A stretch of 64,000 nt of DNA from Pseudomonadota bacterium (GCA_023457895.1 JAEXAY010000020.1:1-64000), one strand, 5' to 3'; shown: positions 32,301 through 41,314, counted from the first letter of the stretch. Notes: a model not told the origin generated them from the letters alone. Made by a program: numbers and translations.

Positions 32301-33870
32301 CGCCGGGCGCAAAGACGACCGTTCCCGTCATCGTGACACCGACCCCGAGATCAGAGGCGTCGGCCGTCCCATCGAGCACCAGCGCATAATCCACGCTCGC
32401 GTTGAGAGCAGTGCCGCCCGCACGCCGGACGGTAACCGTCACCAGCGTTTCACCGCTGTCGCCTTCGGTGACCGTCGTATCGGATACGCGCAGCTCACCG
32501 GGAAGGTTGGGCGAAAGGAAATCCTGTCCCGCATTGACCGAACCGAAATTATCCGCCGCCGCGCTACGCCAGCTGAAATCTTCATAGCTTGACCCGCTGC
32601 CAACGAGTTGCAGCGAATAGCCTGCCCCCGGTGCGGGATCTTCGGCGACGCCTATGTCCGTGCTCATCATGCCGGCCGCCGGACCGTTGGTTGCGACAAA
32701 CGCGCCTTCATAGGAGAGGAACTGGACGACGCCCGAGGGGCTGACCAGCGCCACGCCATCCGGCGCGCCATTCTGGATGCCTGCGGCGGGACCTGCAAAG
32801 CTGAGCGTGCCGAACCCGTCATCCTGATCGCCGATCACACCCGAGAGCGCCACCGTGGCATAGCTTTGCCCGTTGCCGCCATTGTAGAAAACAAGGCTCC
32901 AGCCGGCGAGATTGGTGCCGGCCGCACCGGCGATCTCGACGGCTTCGCCGACATCCGTACCGCTATTGTCATAGTGAATTTCGTTGATGAACACGACCGG
33001 CGGGGGGCTGTCATCATTGACGATCGTGCCCGTCGCCACGGCATTGGTGATCGTCGCGCCGCCCGTGGGATTGCTCAGCGTGATCGTGACAGTTTCATTC
33101 GTTTCGATCGCGGTATCGCCCGTGACCTCAAGGGTTATGGTCGCGCTGGTCTGGCCGGCGGCGAACTGGACCGTTCCGTTGAGTTGCGTGCCGGCGGCAA
33201 AATCGCTGGCGGACGCGCTGCCGAAACCGATGATGTAATCGGCAGAGACAGCGCCCGCGCTGCCATTGGCGCGCGTTACGGTGAAGGTCATCGCGGTTGT
33301 GCCGCTGTTGCCTTCCAGCACTGTCACATCGTTGATCGCCAACGTGCCCGGCTGCGCCGTTGCGGCGAAGCTCTGGCCACTATTGACTGCGCCAAACGTC
33401 GCGCCATTGCCCGCCGCCCAGATGAAATCACTGTATTGCGAGCCCGTTCCGGTCAATTGCAGCGAGAGGCCAGCTGCCGGAACCGGATTATCTTCCATCA
33501 CGCCGATATTGGTGCTGGTCATGCCTGCCGCCGGACCGTTGGTCGCGGTAAAAACCCCTTCATAGGACAGGAACTGGACGACGTTTCCGGCCGGATCGAT
33601 CAGCGCGAAACCGTCGGGTTCGGTTCCTCCCGCATTTCCATTTTGCAACCAGTTGGTCGCGCCGGAAAAGGCCAACGTACCGAACCCATTGCCCTGGTCG
33701 GGAATGATGCCGGTCAGATAGACCGTGGCATAGGAGGAACCGCCATTGCCATTATAGAGGACGATCCTCCAGCCCGTGAGATCGGTCCCGGCGGTTCCGG
33801 CAAGTTCGATCGCCTCGCTGACATCGGTGCCGACATTGTCATAGTGAATTTCATTGAAAAAAACGGCCAT
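29356..33870 (-). CDS. Large RTX extracellular nuclease (ExeM/NucH-type)
   Basis: A 1504-residue multidomain secreted protein. Residues ~1-150 and ~295-440 are two related lamin-tail-like domains (FFNEIHYDNVGTDVSEAIELAG; FINEIHYDNSGTDVGEAVEIAG), each followed by a Calx-beta domain (~175-290, ~455-565). A nucleic-acid-binding OB-like segment starts near 580 (IYEIQGEGHISDY). The endonuclease/exonuclease/phosphatase domain spans ~875-1185 (TIATYNVENLDP, DIIGLQEIQD, AVMGDFNAFYFEHS, ATDHDPIVASF). A cadherin-type domain and a VCBS-like domain follow, then RTX nonapeptides (~1395-1450, GGTGNDFLFGGLGSD). The C-terminal RTX part indicates type I secretion and Ca2+ binding. It probably degrades extracellular DNA. 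It lies next to phoB, which suggests a phosphate-scavenging role. Confidence 0.88.
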   Translation of the reverse strand: MAVFFNEIHYDNVGTDVSEAIELAGTAGTDLTGWRIVLYNGNGGSSYATVYLTGIIPDQGNGFGTLAFSGATNWLQNGNAGGTEPDGFALIDPAGNVVQFLSYEGVFTATNGPAAGMTSTNIGVMEDNPVPAAGLSLQLTGTGSQYSDFIWAAGNGATFGAVNSGQSFAATAQPGTLAINDVTVLEGNSGTTAMTFTVTRANGSAGAVSADYIIGFGSASASDFAAGTQLNGTVQFAAGQTSATITLEVTGDTAIETNETVTITLSNPTGGATITNAVATGTIVNDDSPPPVVFINEIHYDNSGTDVGEAVEIAGAAGTNLAGWSLVFYNGGNGQSYATVALSGVIGDQDDGFGTLSFAGPAAGIQNGAPDGVALVSPSGVVQFLSYEGAFVATNGPAAGMMSTDIGVAEDPAPGAGYSLQLVGSGSSYEDFSWRSAAADNFGSVNAGQDFLSPNLPGELRVSDTTVTEGDSGETLVTVTVRRAGGTALNASVDYALVLDGTADASDLGVGVTMTGTVVFAPGVTQQSITFAIAGDTVAERNETLSVQLGNASGATIADGSATVTIRNDDPINLHIYEIQGEGHISDYRTQIVTTEGIVTAIDSNGYYIQDAAGDGNVRTSDAIFVLTGTAPAVAIGDLARVTGVVNEVLPGGNADNLSITTLNQSSVSILSGGHALPSTIIGTGGINPPTHIFDDDGFTIYDPENDAADFYESLEGMRVTVDAPLVVSPTNNYNETWVVASGGTHATGVNSRGGITISDSDNDGLYPDMNPERIQLDDDLGLFAGYQPAFTQGDILSSVTGIMTYDFQSYQLSVTEAVSIVQDAGPLSREETSLTNGPDTLTIATYNVENLDPGDNKFDILADDIVYGLGAPDIIGLQEIQDGDGAGKGADLSGYVTAQGLIDAISAIGGPNYMYIEITPTVANSTGGEPNGNIRNGFLYNMDRVGYVEGSAELITGSAFNGSRNPLVASFEFNSQIVTAISVHSTSRGGSDPLFGANQPPLNAGEGSRDAQSAAISAYVFDLLAGDPGRNIAVMGDFNAFYFEHSLTMLEQDGVLSNVLRLLPEEERYTYIFEGNAQNLDNLLVTGGLYAGAMADVVHRNAEQPDTAARATDHDPIVASFYMPLAPRDLVLDGGDIDENNAPGAVVGTLSATDTPGNVLRYSLVNDADGAFAVDAATGVITATRSFDHEAAASHMLLARVTDQGGLYTEQSFTITIGDVNEAPVAVNDHVAVDEDATTDNLWNSLIANDHDPDAGDQISISAVDSSATLGTVIFDAETRTLRYVADHDAFDALAPGETYVDHFTYTIVDAQGLTSTATASVTVTGIDDGISKWGSFRADSLQGTAGEDTLYGLVGNDSLFGREGHDRLYGGIGNDLLDGGTGNDFLFGGLGSDTLLGGAGRDYLNGGQGHDTLTGGAGADRFAFSYLGGNDVVTDFDAAEDVLVLEYGAQINRVQYRDVNHDGQIDTVLHLLGGQVTLLGISDFNTVRVERDNPEFDFGLFL

Positions 33871-33938
33871 GCCAGCCTCCCCGTAAATGACCTCAACGCC
33901 GTAACTGGACGAGTCCGGCTAACGATCGGTGATACCAG

Positions 33939-33975
33939 AAAAAATCCATGCGGCTACCACATGTGGGACGCATGG
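33939..33975 (-). terminator. Terminator after phoB
   Basis: On the minus strand a CCATGCG / CGCATGG stem encloses a 16-base loop containing CCACATGTGG and is followed by A and TTTTTT. It separates the pho cluster from the nuclease gene. Confidence 0.75.
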
Positions 33976-34080
33976 TTTCATGACCACCTACTTGTCATTT
34001 ATGACGGATTAGAGAATGCTGGCAGATGGGGGCGCTTCATATATTCGCGCCAGCCAGGAGCGCGCAAAAATCACCCGGCC

Positions 34081-34770
34081 TCAGGCGCCGTCGAGCGCAT
34101 ATCCGGCCGAACGCACGGTTCGCACCAGATCTTCCATGCCGGGCAGATTGATCGCCTTGCGCAACCGGCGAATGTGCACGTCGACGGTACGCAGTTCGAT
34201 ATCGCTGTCATGCCCCCATACCGCATCGAGCAATTGCCCGCGCGAGAAGACCCGGCCCGGATTTTCCATGAAATGGCGCAGCAGGCGGAATTCGGTCGGG
34301 CCGAGGTTGATGACCTCGCCCGCACGCGTCACCCGGTGTGAACCCGCATCCAGCGTTAGGTCCTGCACCGTCAGCACTTCCCCGGCCAAGGCAGGGCGGA
34401 CGCGCCGCAGGATCGAATCGACCCGTGCCATCAGTTCCCGGGTCGAGAAGGGCTTGGAGACATAATCATCCGCGCCGGTTTCAAGCCCGCGCACCCGGTC
34501 ATCTTCAGTATCGCGCGCCGTCAGCATGATGATCGGCACATTGGCGGTCTGCTTGTCGCGGCGCAGGCGGCGGCACACCTCGATCCCCGAAGTGCCCTCG
34601 ACCATCCAGTCAAGGATCACAAGGTCGGGGCATTGCTCCGTCGCCAGCAACAGCGCCTCGTCGCCATTGGGCGTCGAGCGCACCGTATAGCCTTCATTGC
34701 GGAAGCGGTATTCGAGCAGCTCGGCAAGAGCAGCATCATCTTCCACCAGCAAAAGCGCGGGCCTGTACAT
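34081..34770 (-). CDS. phoB: Phosphate regulon response regulator PhoB
   Basis: A 229-residue OmpR-family regulator. The receiver (1-120) has the acidic pair near residues 11-12, the phospho-acceptor Asp in DLVILDWMVEG and the Lys in YVSKPFS. The DNA-binding wing (~130-226) has LGPTEFRLLRHFMENPGRVFSRGQLLDAVWG and VDVHIRRLRKAI. Phosphorylated by PhoR, it binds Pho boxes. It is the last gene of the pho/pst cluster, 14 bp after phoU. Confidence 0.95.
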   Translation of the reverse strand: MYRPALLLVEDDAALAELLEYRFRNEGYTVRSTPNGDEALLLATEQCPDLVILDWMVEGTSGIEVCRRLRRDKQTANVPIIMLTARDTEDDRVRGLETGADDYVSKPFSTRELMARVDSILRRVRPALAGEVLTVQDLTLDAGSHRVTRAGEVINLGPTEFRLLRHFMENPGRVFSRGQLLDAVWGHDSDIELRTVDVHIRRLRKAINLPGMEDLVRTVRSAGYALDGA

Positions 34771-34784
34771 GGTTTAACCTGCCT

Positions 34785-35459
34785 TTATACCTGTTCGTTA
34801 CGGTCCGGGAGATATTCGCCTGTCGCAACAAAATAGACCTGTTCAGCGATATTGGTCGCATGATCGCCGATCCGTTCAAGATTGCGCGCGACGAACAGCA
34901 GATGCGCGGCCGCGCTGATCGTCGAGGGATTTTCCATCATGTAGCTGACCAGATTGCGGAACAGGCTGTTGTAGAGATTGTCGACCTTGGCATCGCGCGC
35001 GATGATGTCCTCGGCAGCCGCCGCATCATGGGCAGCGTGGGCCGTCAGCACATCATGGACCATCGATGAGGCAAGTTCGGACATCGCGGGAAGCAGTACG
35101 AGCGGCTCAAAGCGGCTGGTGTCCTTGATGTCCTTGACTCGCTTGGCGATGTTCTTGGCATAATCCCCGATCCGCTCAAGGATCCCGGCCACCTTGAGGT
35201 CGGCAATCACTTCGCGCAGGTCGTCGGCCATCGGCGCCCGGAGCGCAAGGATGCGCACGGCAAGCTTGTCGACTGCATGCTCGAGCGCATCGAGCTTGGC
35301 ATCGTCGGCGATCACCTGTTCGGCGAGCGCCGGATCGTGCCGCACCAACGCGTCCATCGCGCGCGTGATCGCATATTCGGCGAGGCCGCCCATTTCGGCA
35401 ATTAGCCCGCGTAGCCGGGTGATGTCCTCGTCGAATGCCTTGACTGTATGTTCATTCAT
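34785..35459 (-). CDS. phoU: Phosphate signalling protein PhoU
   Basis: A 224-residue all-helical protein with two PhoU repeats (each with a D/E-rich metal-binding helix such as VIADDAKLDALEHAVDKLAVRIL and IIARDAKVDNLYNSLFRNLVSYM). It restrains PhoR when phosphate is ample and links the kinase to the Pst transporter. The start MNEHTVKAFDEDI at 35459 is chosen because it begins the family-typical N-terminus; the frame upstream overlaps pstB. Confidence 0.93.
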   Translation of the reverse strand: MNEHTVKAFDEDITRLRGLIAEMGGLAEYAITRAMDALVRHDPALAEQVIADDAKLDALEHAVDKLAVRILALRAPMADDLREVIADLKVAGILERIGDYAKNIAKRVKDIKDTSRFEPLVLLPAMSELASSMVHDVLTAHAAHDAAAAEDIIARDAKVDNLYNSLFRNLVSYMMENPSTISAAAHLLFVARNLERIGDHATNIAEQVYFVATGEYLPDRNEQV

Positions 35460-35472
35460 CGTCCCGCACTCC

Positions 35473-36249
35473 TTAACCGTAACGTCCGGTGATATAATCC
35501 TTGGTCCGCTCCTCGCGCGGATTGGTGAAGATATCCGACGTTTTACCATATTCCACCATTTTGCCGAGGTGGAAGAAGGCGGTGCGCTGGGACACGCGCG
35601 CCGCCTGTTGCATCGAGTGGGTCACGATGACGATCGCGTAGCGGCCGCGCAGTTCGTGAATGAGTTCCTCGATCCGGGCCGTGGCAATCGGATCGAGCGC
35701 GGAGCAGGGCTCGTCCATCAGGATGACCTCAGGGTCGACCGCGATCGCCCGGGCGATGCAGAGACGTTGCTGCTGACCGCCCGAAAGTGCGGTGCCGCTG
35801 TCGGTAAGGCGGTCCTTGACCTCGTCCCACAGCCCGGCCTTGCTCAGCGCGGCCTCGACAATCTGTTCGAGGTCGCCCTTGTTCTGGGCCAGCCCGTGAA
35901 TCTTGGGGCCATAGGCGACATTCTCAAAGATCGATTTGGGGAAAGGATTGGGCTTCTGGAAGACCATGCCGACGCGCGCGCGCAATTGCACGACGTCCAT
36001 GCCGCTCTTGTAGATATCCTCGCCGTCAAGCTTGATCTCGCCCTCGACACGGGCGGACGCCACGGTGTCGTTCATGCGGTTGAGCGCACGCAGGAAGGTC
36101 GACTTGCCGCAACCCGACGGACCGATGAAGGCCGTCACATATTCCTGCGGAATATCGATCGATACCTCGTCGATCGCCTTCTTGGGGCCATAATAGACCG
36201 ACACATCGCGCGCGGTCATTTTGGGATTGGGCGTAATAAGATCGGTCAT
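35473..36249 (-). CDS. pstB: Phosphate ABC transporter ATP-binding protein PstB
   Basis: A 258-residue ABC ATPase. Walker A is GPSGCGKST, the signature LSGGQQQR, Walker B VILMDEPCSALDPIA and the His switch in VTHSMQQAARVS. The N-terminal segment VSVYYGPKKAIDEVSIDI is typical of PstB. It powers the PstCA channel. Gap to pstA is 6 bp. Confidence 0.96.
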   Translation of the reverse strand: MTDLITPNPKMTARDVSVYYGPKKAIDEVSIDIPQEYVTAFIGPSGCGKSTFLRALNRMNDTVASARVEGEIKLDGEDIYKSGMDVVQLRARVGMVFQKPNPFPKSIFENVAYGPKIHGLAQNKGDLEQIVEAALSKAGLWDEVKDRLTDSGTALSGGQQQRLCIARAIAVDPEVILMDEPCSALDPIATARIEELIHELRGRYAIVIVTHSMQQAARVSQRTAFFHLGKMVEYGKTSDIFTNPREERTKDYITGRYG

Positions 36250-36255
36250 GATGGC

Positions 36256-37533
36256 CTACCAGCGTTGTTCGAACTTGTTGCGGAGATAGATGGCGAGGCC
36301 ATTCATCACGAGAAGGAAAGCGAGCAGCACGATGATTGCGGCGGAGGTGCGCTCGACAAAGCCGCGGCTGACCTCGTCCGACCACAGGTAAATCTGCACC
36401 GGCAGCACGCTCGAGGGTGCGGTCAGGCTCGACGGCGGTGAGGCGACGAAGGCGCGCATTCCGATCATCAGCAGCGGCGCGGTTTCGCCCAGCGCACGCG
36501 CCATGCCGATAATCGTTCCGGTGAGAATCCCCGGCAGGGCGAGCGGCAGGACGTGATGGAACACCACTTGCACCGGGCTCGCGCCCATCGCCAGTGCAGC
36601 ATCGCGGATCGAGGGCGGCACCGCCTTGACCGCGTTGCGGCCCGAAATCACGATCACCGGCATGGTCATCAGCGCGAGCGTCATCCCGCCGACCAGTGGC
36701 GCGGATCGCGGCATGCCCATGAAGGCCAGGAATACCGCAAGTCCCAGAAGACCGAAGATGATCGAAGGTACCGCCGCAAGATTGTTGATCGACACCTCGA
36801 TGAGGTCGGTCCACTTGTTGCGAGGCGCATATTCCTCAAGATAGATCGCCGCGAGAACGCCGACCGGAAAAGCCAGAGCCAGCGTCACCAGCATCGTCAG
36901 GATGGAGCCCTTGAGCGCTCCCCAGATGCCGACCTGTCCCGGATCGGTCGCATCCGACCGGGTAAGGAAACCGCTGTCGAAACTCGACGACAACATGCCC
37001 TTGTCCTGGAGGTCCTTCGCCAGCGCCCGCATTTCCGGCTTGCCTTCGCCGCGCACACCGGCGGCGAGATCACCCGAGATCGGCAGCTCAAACTCCTGTT
37101 TGGCGGAGAGGAGCAGCGGATCGGCCACGATCGCATCGCGCACTTCGGTCCAGGCCGACGGCGCGATCTGGGCCGCGGCGGCTGGCCCAAGGGCCTGCAT
37201 CGCGGCAAGGTTGATGCCTTCCTCAATGCCGCCGGTCGCCAGCCGCTGCGCAGCATCGGGCCCGCGCAACTGATCCGCCGTCACGGTCAGGCCAAGCGCG
37301 GGAAAATCGACCGGGACCTGGAGCGTGTCGCGCTTGAAGCCGCCAAGGCCATTGGCTGTCATGGTGAACAGGAGAAAAGCGAGGAACAACGCCGAGACGA
37401 GGATCGAAACCAGCCCGAGCAGCTTGAAACGCCGCTCCGCGCTGTGGCGCTTCCTGAGGCGCTGGGCGAGCGCGGGCGAGTTCCAGTCGGTCGGAATGCG
37501 TCCCTGCGGCGTGTGGAGGGTCGTATCAGTCAT
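36256..37533 (-). CDS. pstA: Phosphate ABC transporter permease PstA
   Basis: A 425-residue permease, longer than the ~300 residues common in enterobacteria. The N-terminal helix (~37-60) is followed by a ~150-residue periplasmic insert (65-215) before the five-helix BPD_transp_1 core, which has LEEYAPRNKWTDLIEVSINNLAAVPSIIFGLLGL and the EAA-like loop SIRDAALAMGASPVQVVFHHVLPLALPGI. It overlaps pstC by 8 bp. Confidence 0.92.
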   Translation of the reverse strand: MTDTTLHTPQGRIPTDWNSPALAQRLRKRHSAERRFKLLGLVSILVSALFLAFLLFTMTANGLGGFKRDTLQVPVDFPALGLTVTADQLRGPDAAQRLATGGIEEGINLAAMQALGPAAAAQIAPSAWTEVRDAIVADPLLLSAKQEFELPISGDLAAGVRGEGKPEMRALAKDLQDKGMLSSSFDSGFLTRSDATDPGQVGIWGALKGSILTMLVTLALAFPVGVLAAIYLEEYAPRNKWTDLIEVSINNLAAVPSIIFGLLGLAVFLAFMGMPRSAPLVGGMTLALMTMPVIVISGRNAVKAVPPSIRDAALAMGASPVQVVFHHVLPLALPGILTGTIIGMARALGETAPLLMIGMRAFVASPPSSLTAPSSVLPVQIYLWSDEVSRGFVERTSAAIIVLLAFLLVMNGLAIYLRNKFEQRW

Positions 37534-38926
37534 AAGCTTCCCGGAACTTCTTGACGACGCGCAGCGCGATGATGTTGAGGATCAGCGTCACGATGAACAG
37601 CACCATGCCGAGCGCGAACGCGCTGAGCGTCGCGGGATGGTCGAAACTCCCCTCACCCGTCAGCATCTGCACGATCTGGACCGTTACGGTCGTCATGCTG
37701 GCAAACGGGTTGGCCGAAAGGTTGGCTGCCGTACTCGCCGCCATCACCACGATCATGGTCTCGCCGATCGCGCGGCTGATCGCCAGCATGACGCCGGCAA
37801 CGATTCCCGGCAACGCGGCCGGAATGAGCACACGGCGGATGGTTTCGGAGGTCGTCGCGCCCATCGCGAGCGATCCGTCACGCATTGACTGAGGAACCGC
37901 CGCGATGCTGTCATCGGCCATCGACGAAACGAACGGAATGATCATGATACCCATGACGAGACCAGCAGCGAGCGCGCTTTCGGTCGACGGGTTGTTGATC
38001 CCGATCGCTACGGCAAAATCGCGAATTTTGGGCGCGACGGTCAATGCCGCGAAATAGCCGTAAACCACGGTGGGGATACCGGCGAGGATTTCAAGCAGCG
38101 GCTTCATCCACTTGCGCACCTGCGGCGCGGCATATTGGGTCAGGTAGATCGCGCTCATCAGGCCCAGCGGGATCGCCACCAGCATGGCGATGATCGCACC
38201 AATGAAGATGGTCCCCCAGAACAGCGGAACAGCGCCGTAATTCTTGTTTGCGGCCGGTGTGTGCGTGCTCATCGAGTCCGGCCCCCAATGGGTTCCGAAC
38301 AGGAAATCAATCGGTGATACCATGCCGAAGAAGCGGGCGGTCTCGAACGCAAGCGAGGCAAAGATGCCGATCGTCGTGAGGATGGCCACCAGCGACGCAA
38401 GTAACAGCAGTACCATGATGGCACGCTCGACGCGTGTACGCGCCTTGAAGTCCGGCTTCAGGCGCAGATAGGCAAAAGCCCCTCCCGCAAAGCCGATGAG
38501 CAGCGTCACTGCTGCCCCGATCATGCCATAGAATCGCATCGCCGCGCGGAAGGGTTCGGCCAGTTGCTGCGCGAGCGGATTGAATGCACCTGCGCCCGAT
38601 TGCGCAACGTTACGCGCCTCGGCAAGGATCGCATTGCGCTCCATATCCATCTGCGGCAGGTTTTGCGCAGCCGGATCGGCGAGCACCTGCTGCAGGACGA
38701 GGCCGCCCGACAGATTCGACCACAGGAGCGCAAAAAGCACTGCGGGCACCAGCGCCCACAGCGCAACGTACCAGCCATGATAATTGGGAAGTGAGTGAAG
38801 TCCGCCGCGGACGCCGTCCGCAGCCGAGCGGCGGCCGAACATCTGCGCGCGGGCGCGTCCGGCAATCCAGCCGATCAGCGCCAGCGCTGCAACCATCAAC
38901 AAGAGAATAGCGGGTGACACGTTCAA
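37526..38926 (-). CDS. pstC: Phosphate ABC transporter permease PstC
   Basis: A 466-residue permease, also longer than enterobacterial PstC because of an N-terminal helix pair and periplasmic region (~1-150). The core has MSAIYLTQYAAPQVRKWMKPLLEILAGIPTVVYGYFAAL and the EAA-like loop MRDGSLAMGATTSETIRRVLIPAALPGI. It pairs with PstA to form the inner-membrane phosphate channel. Confidence 0.92.
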   Translation of the reverse strand: MNVSPAILLLMVAALALIGWIAGRARAQMFGRRSAADGVRGGLHSLPNYHGWYVALWALVPAVLFALLWSNLSGGLVLQQVLADPAAQNLPQMDMERNAILAEARNVAQSGAGAFNPLAQQLAEPFRAAMRFYGMIGAAVTLLIGFAGGAFAYLRLKPDFKARTRVERAIMVLLLLASLVAILTTIGIFASLAFETARFFGMVSPIDFLFGTHWGPDSMSTHTPAANKNYGAVPLFWGTIFIGAIIAMLVAIPLGLMSAIYLTQYAAPQVRKWMKPLLEILAGIPTVVYGYFAALTVAPKIRDFAVAIGINNPSTESALAAGLVMGIMIIPFVSSMADDSIAAVPQSMRDGSLAMGATTSETIRRVLIPAALPGIVAGVMLAISRAIGETMIVVMAASTAANLSANPFASMTTVTVQIVQMLTGEGSFDHPATLSAFALGMVLFIVTLILNIIALRVVKKFREAYD

Positions 38927-38950
38927 ACTGCCCCAATTTGACGATGGTTG

Positions 38951-38976
38951 AAAGAGGAGGCACCCAGCGCGCCTCC
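38951..38976 (-). terminator. Attenuator-like hairpin between pstS and pstC
   Basis: On the minus strand GGAGGC / GCCTCC with a 9-base loop is followed by TCTTTC. A leaky terminator here would make more of the binding protein PstS than of the permease genes. Confidence 0.55.
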
Positions 38977-38994
38977 CCCCGTTAACTTGCCCGA

Positions 38995-40047
38995 TTATTT
39001 AAGGTCAGCGCCGTCCATGACCTTCATCGTCGAAACGATTTCGGCATTCTTTGCCAGCACATCAGCCGGGGCGACAACCATGCCCTGCTTCTTGAGATAA
39101 CCATCCGGCCCCCAAGACTTGGCATATTCGCCGGCAAACTCCTTGAGACCCTTGATCGCATTGAGGTGCGCTGCCTTCACATAGATGTAAAGCGGACGCG
39201 CACCCGGATATTTGAAACCGGCAACATTGTCATAGGTCGGCTGCACTCCATCAAGCGGCACGCCCTTGATCTTGTCGCTATTGGCCTCGAGGAAAGAGAA
39301 GCCAAACACGCCGATCGCCTTGGGATTGGCGGCGATCTTCTGCACGATCAGATTGTCGTTTTCGCCCGAGTCCACATAGGCGCCATCGTTGCGCACTTCG
39401 GTGCAGACCGCCTTGTGCTTGTCCTTGTCGCTGTCCTTGAGCGCCTTGGTCGCGGCGTCCGTGTCGCAGCCCTTGGTGAGGATGAGTTCAGCAAGCGCGT
39501 CGCGCGTGCCCGAGGTCGAGGGCGGGCCATACACGAGGATCGGTTCGGCCGGGAGCGACGGATTGACGTCCTTCCAGGTCTTGGCCGCGTTCGGCTTGCC
39601 GAACGGATTGGCCGCCAGCGCCTTGTAGATGTCGGTCACCGAAAGCTGCATATTGGGTCCGCCATTGGCTTCGGCGAAGGCAATGCCGTCAAGGCCAACC
39701 TGGACTTCGACAATATCCTTGACGCCATTCTTCTGGCAGTCTTCGAATTCCGACTTCTTCATGCGGCGCGACGCGTTCACGATGTCGGGATGGGCAACGC
39801 CGACGCCCGCGCAGAATAATTTCATGCCGGCACCGGTGCCGTTCGATTCGATGATCGCCGACTTGATCGACGGGTCAGCCTTGGTCAGCGCTTCAGCAAC
39901 AGCCTTGGAAAAGGGATATACGGTCGAGGAGCCGACCGCACGAATCTGGTCTCGCGATGCAGCCGAGCCGCCACCACCGCTGTTGCATGCAGCCAGCGAA
40001 ACAGACGCGACGAGCGCAATCGAAAGAGGCTTGGCAAAACGAATCAT
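38995..40047 (-). CDS. pstS: Phosphate-binding protein PstS
   Basis: A 350-residue binding protein. The N-terminus MIRFAKPLSIALVASVSLAACNSGGGGS is a lipoprotein signal with lipobox SLAAC, so it may be lipid-anchored. Phosphate-site motifs: AVGSSTVYPFSKAVAEAL, NGTGAGMKLFCAGVG and PPSTSGTRDALAEL. The start at 40047 gives the signal peptide; 52 bp separate it from the phoR stop, where a Pho box lies. Confidence 0.94.
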   Translation of the reverse strand: MIRFAKPLSIALVASVSLAACNSGGGGSAASRDQIRAVGSSTVYPFSKAVAEALTKADPSIKSAIIESNGTGAGMKLFCAGVGVAHPDIVNASRRMKKSEFEDCQKNGVKDIVEVQVGLDGIAFAEANGGPNMQLSVTDIYKALAANPFGKPNAAKTWKDVNPSLPAEPILVYGPPSTSGTRDALAELILTKGCDTDAATKALKDSDKDKHKAVCTEVRNDGAYVDSGENDNLIVQKIAANPKAIGVFGFSFLEANSDKIKGVPLDGVQPTYDNVAGFKYPGARPLYIYVKAAHLNAIKGLKEFAGEYAKSWGPDGYLKKQGMVVAPADVLAKNAEIVSTMKVMDGADLK

Positions 40048-40097
40048 TTTCTTAGCTCCTGTTGGTCGCAAGCTGCGATAAGGGCGCCATGATCGGT

Positions 40098-40119
40098 TTT
40101 TATGACAGTTGTGTGACAC
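40098..40119 (-). promoter_or_regulatory. Pho box upstream of pstS
   Basis: Two 11-bp direct repeats on the minus strand, GTGTCACACAA and CTGTCATAAAA, match the PhoB consensus CTGTCATAAAT x2. The box ends 51 bp before the pstS start and overlaps the last codon of phoR. Confidence 0.75.
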
Positions 40120-41314
40120 CATTGTCATAATTTGTTTCGGTCACCAACTCTGCGGCCTTTGGGAAGCGAACGGAAACCGTCGTCCCCTCTCCGACGATGC
40201 TCGCAATATCGAGTGATGCCCGGTGCCGTTCCACGATATGCTTGACGATAGCCAAGCCAAGACCGGTGCCGCCGGCCGCCTGGCTGCGTCCCGGATCGGT
40301 GCGGTAGAAACGACGGGTCAGATGCGGCAGGTGGTCGGGGTCGATTCCGGGTCCGCGATCGCGCACCTCGAACAGGATGCCCCGCGCATCCGATCCGATC
40401 GAGATCGTGACCGGCTGGTCATCGCTGCCATATTTCAGCGCATTGTCGACAAGGTTGCGGATCAGCTGGTCGATCTGCGCATGATCGCCAAGAATCATTG
40501 CATGCGCGTCCGCCATCTCGCAGCGGATGCGGTCAGCGCCGTGGATGGCAGCGACATCCTTGGCGATCGCCTGTGCCACCGGTACAAGGTCGATCCGCTC
40601 CGCAGGCCGCTGATGCTTTTCCGCCTCGATCCGAGACAGCGACATCAGGTCCTCGATGAGCGCGCGCATGCGGTTGGCCTCGCGCAGGACAATATCGAGG
40701 AAACGTTTGCGCGTCGCGCTATCCATGCTGCCATCATCGTCACTCAGCGTTTCAATATAACCGATGATCGAGGCGAGCGGGGTACGCAGTTCATGGCTCG
40801 CATTGGCCACGAAATCAGTATGCGCGCGCGAGACGTCGCCTTCACGCGACCGGTCATTGAGCTGCACCAGCTGGTAGCGGTCATTCACGCGATGGAGTTG
40901 CACTTCAAACAGACTGCGCGGGCTGGTCAGTCCCTCTACCATGGTGCTTTTTTCCGCGGTTTCGCCGTTTCCGCTGATAAGACCGATGGCGGCAGGATGA
41001 CGCAGCGCAACGCGCACATCCTGCCCGACGATATGCGCGCCGAGTTCCGATCGTGCGACCCGGTTGGCCGAGACGATGCGACCGGAATCGATCAGCAGCA
41101 AGGGCGTATCGACGGGTTCGAGAAATGCCGCCAGTACCTTGTCCTGGTCGGGCGCTACCTGGCTTGCGCTGGCCTCCTCTTCCTCCTTTGGCCGCAGGAG
41201 AAACAGGCTTGCACACCATAAGCCGAAAATGGCCAGCGAAAGCCAGACATCCGCTCCGGCAAGAAGCATGCCGACCGTTGCCGCCACTGCAATGAAAAAG
41301 GGGCCCTTGGCCAT
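40100..41314 (-). CDS. phoR: Phosphate regulon sensor histidine kinase PhoR
   Basis: A 404-residue kinase. Two N-terminal membrane helices (~5-40) without a large periplasmic loop, a PAS-like region (~60-165), the HisKA box FVANASHELRTPLASIIGYIETLSDD with the phospho-His near 178, and the HATPase domain (DQLIRNLVDNALKYG, FEVRDRGPGIDPDHLPHLTRRFYR, GGTGLGLAIVKHIVERH). It phosphorylates PhoB under phosphate shortage. It is the first gene of the cluster and has its own Pho box. Confidence 0.94.
   Translation of the reverse strand: MAKGPFFIAVAATVGMLLAGADVWLSLAIFGLWCASLFLLRPKEEEEASASQVAPDQDKVLAAFLEPVDTPLLLIDSGRIVSANRVARSELGAHIVGQDVRVALRHPAAIGLISGNGETAEKSTMVEGLTSPRSLFEVQLHRVNDRYQLVQLNDRSREGDVSRAHTDFVANASHELRTPLASIIGYIETLSDDDGSMDSATRKRFLDIVLREANRMRALIEDLMSLSRIEAEKHQRPAERIDLVPVAQAIAKDVAAIHGADRIRCEMADAHAMILGDHAQIDQLIRNLVDNALKYGSDDQPVTISIGSDARGILFEVRDRGPGIDPDHLPHLTRRFYRTDPGRSQAAGGTGLGLAIVKHIVERHRASLDIASIVGEGTTVSVRFPKAAELVTETNYDNGVTQLS

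Noticed and set aside
33976..34005. Possible Pho box before the nuclease gene
   Set aside because: Two GTCATnAAA-like half-sites are present but 21 bp apart, out of the 11-bp phase, and they lie upstream of the phoB terminator.
29770..34341. Long plus-strand open frames across the nuclease gene
   Set aside because: Antisense to the nuclease, whose domains are clear on the minus strand.
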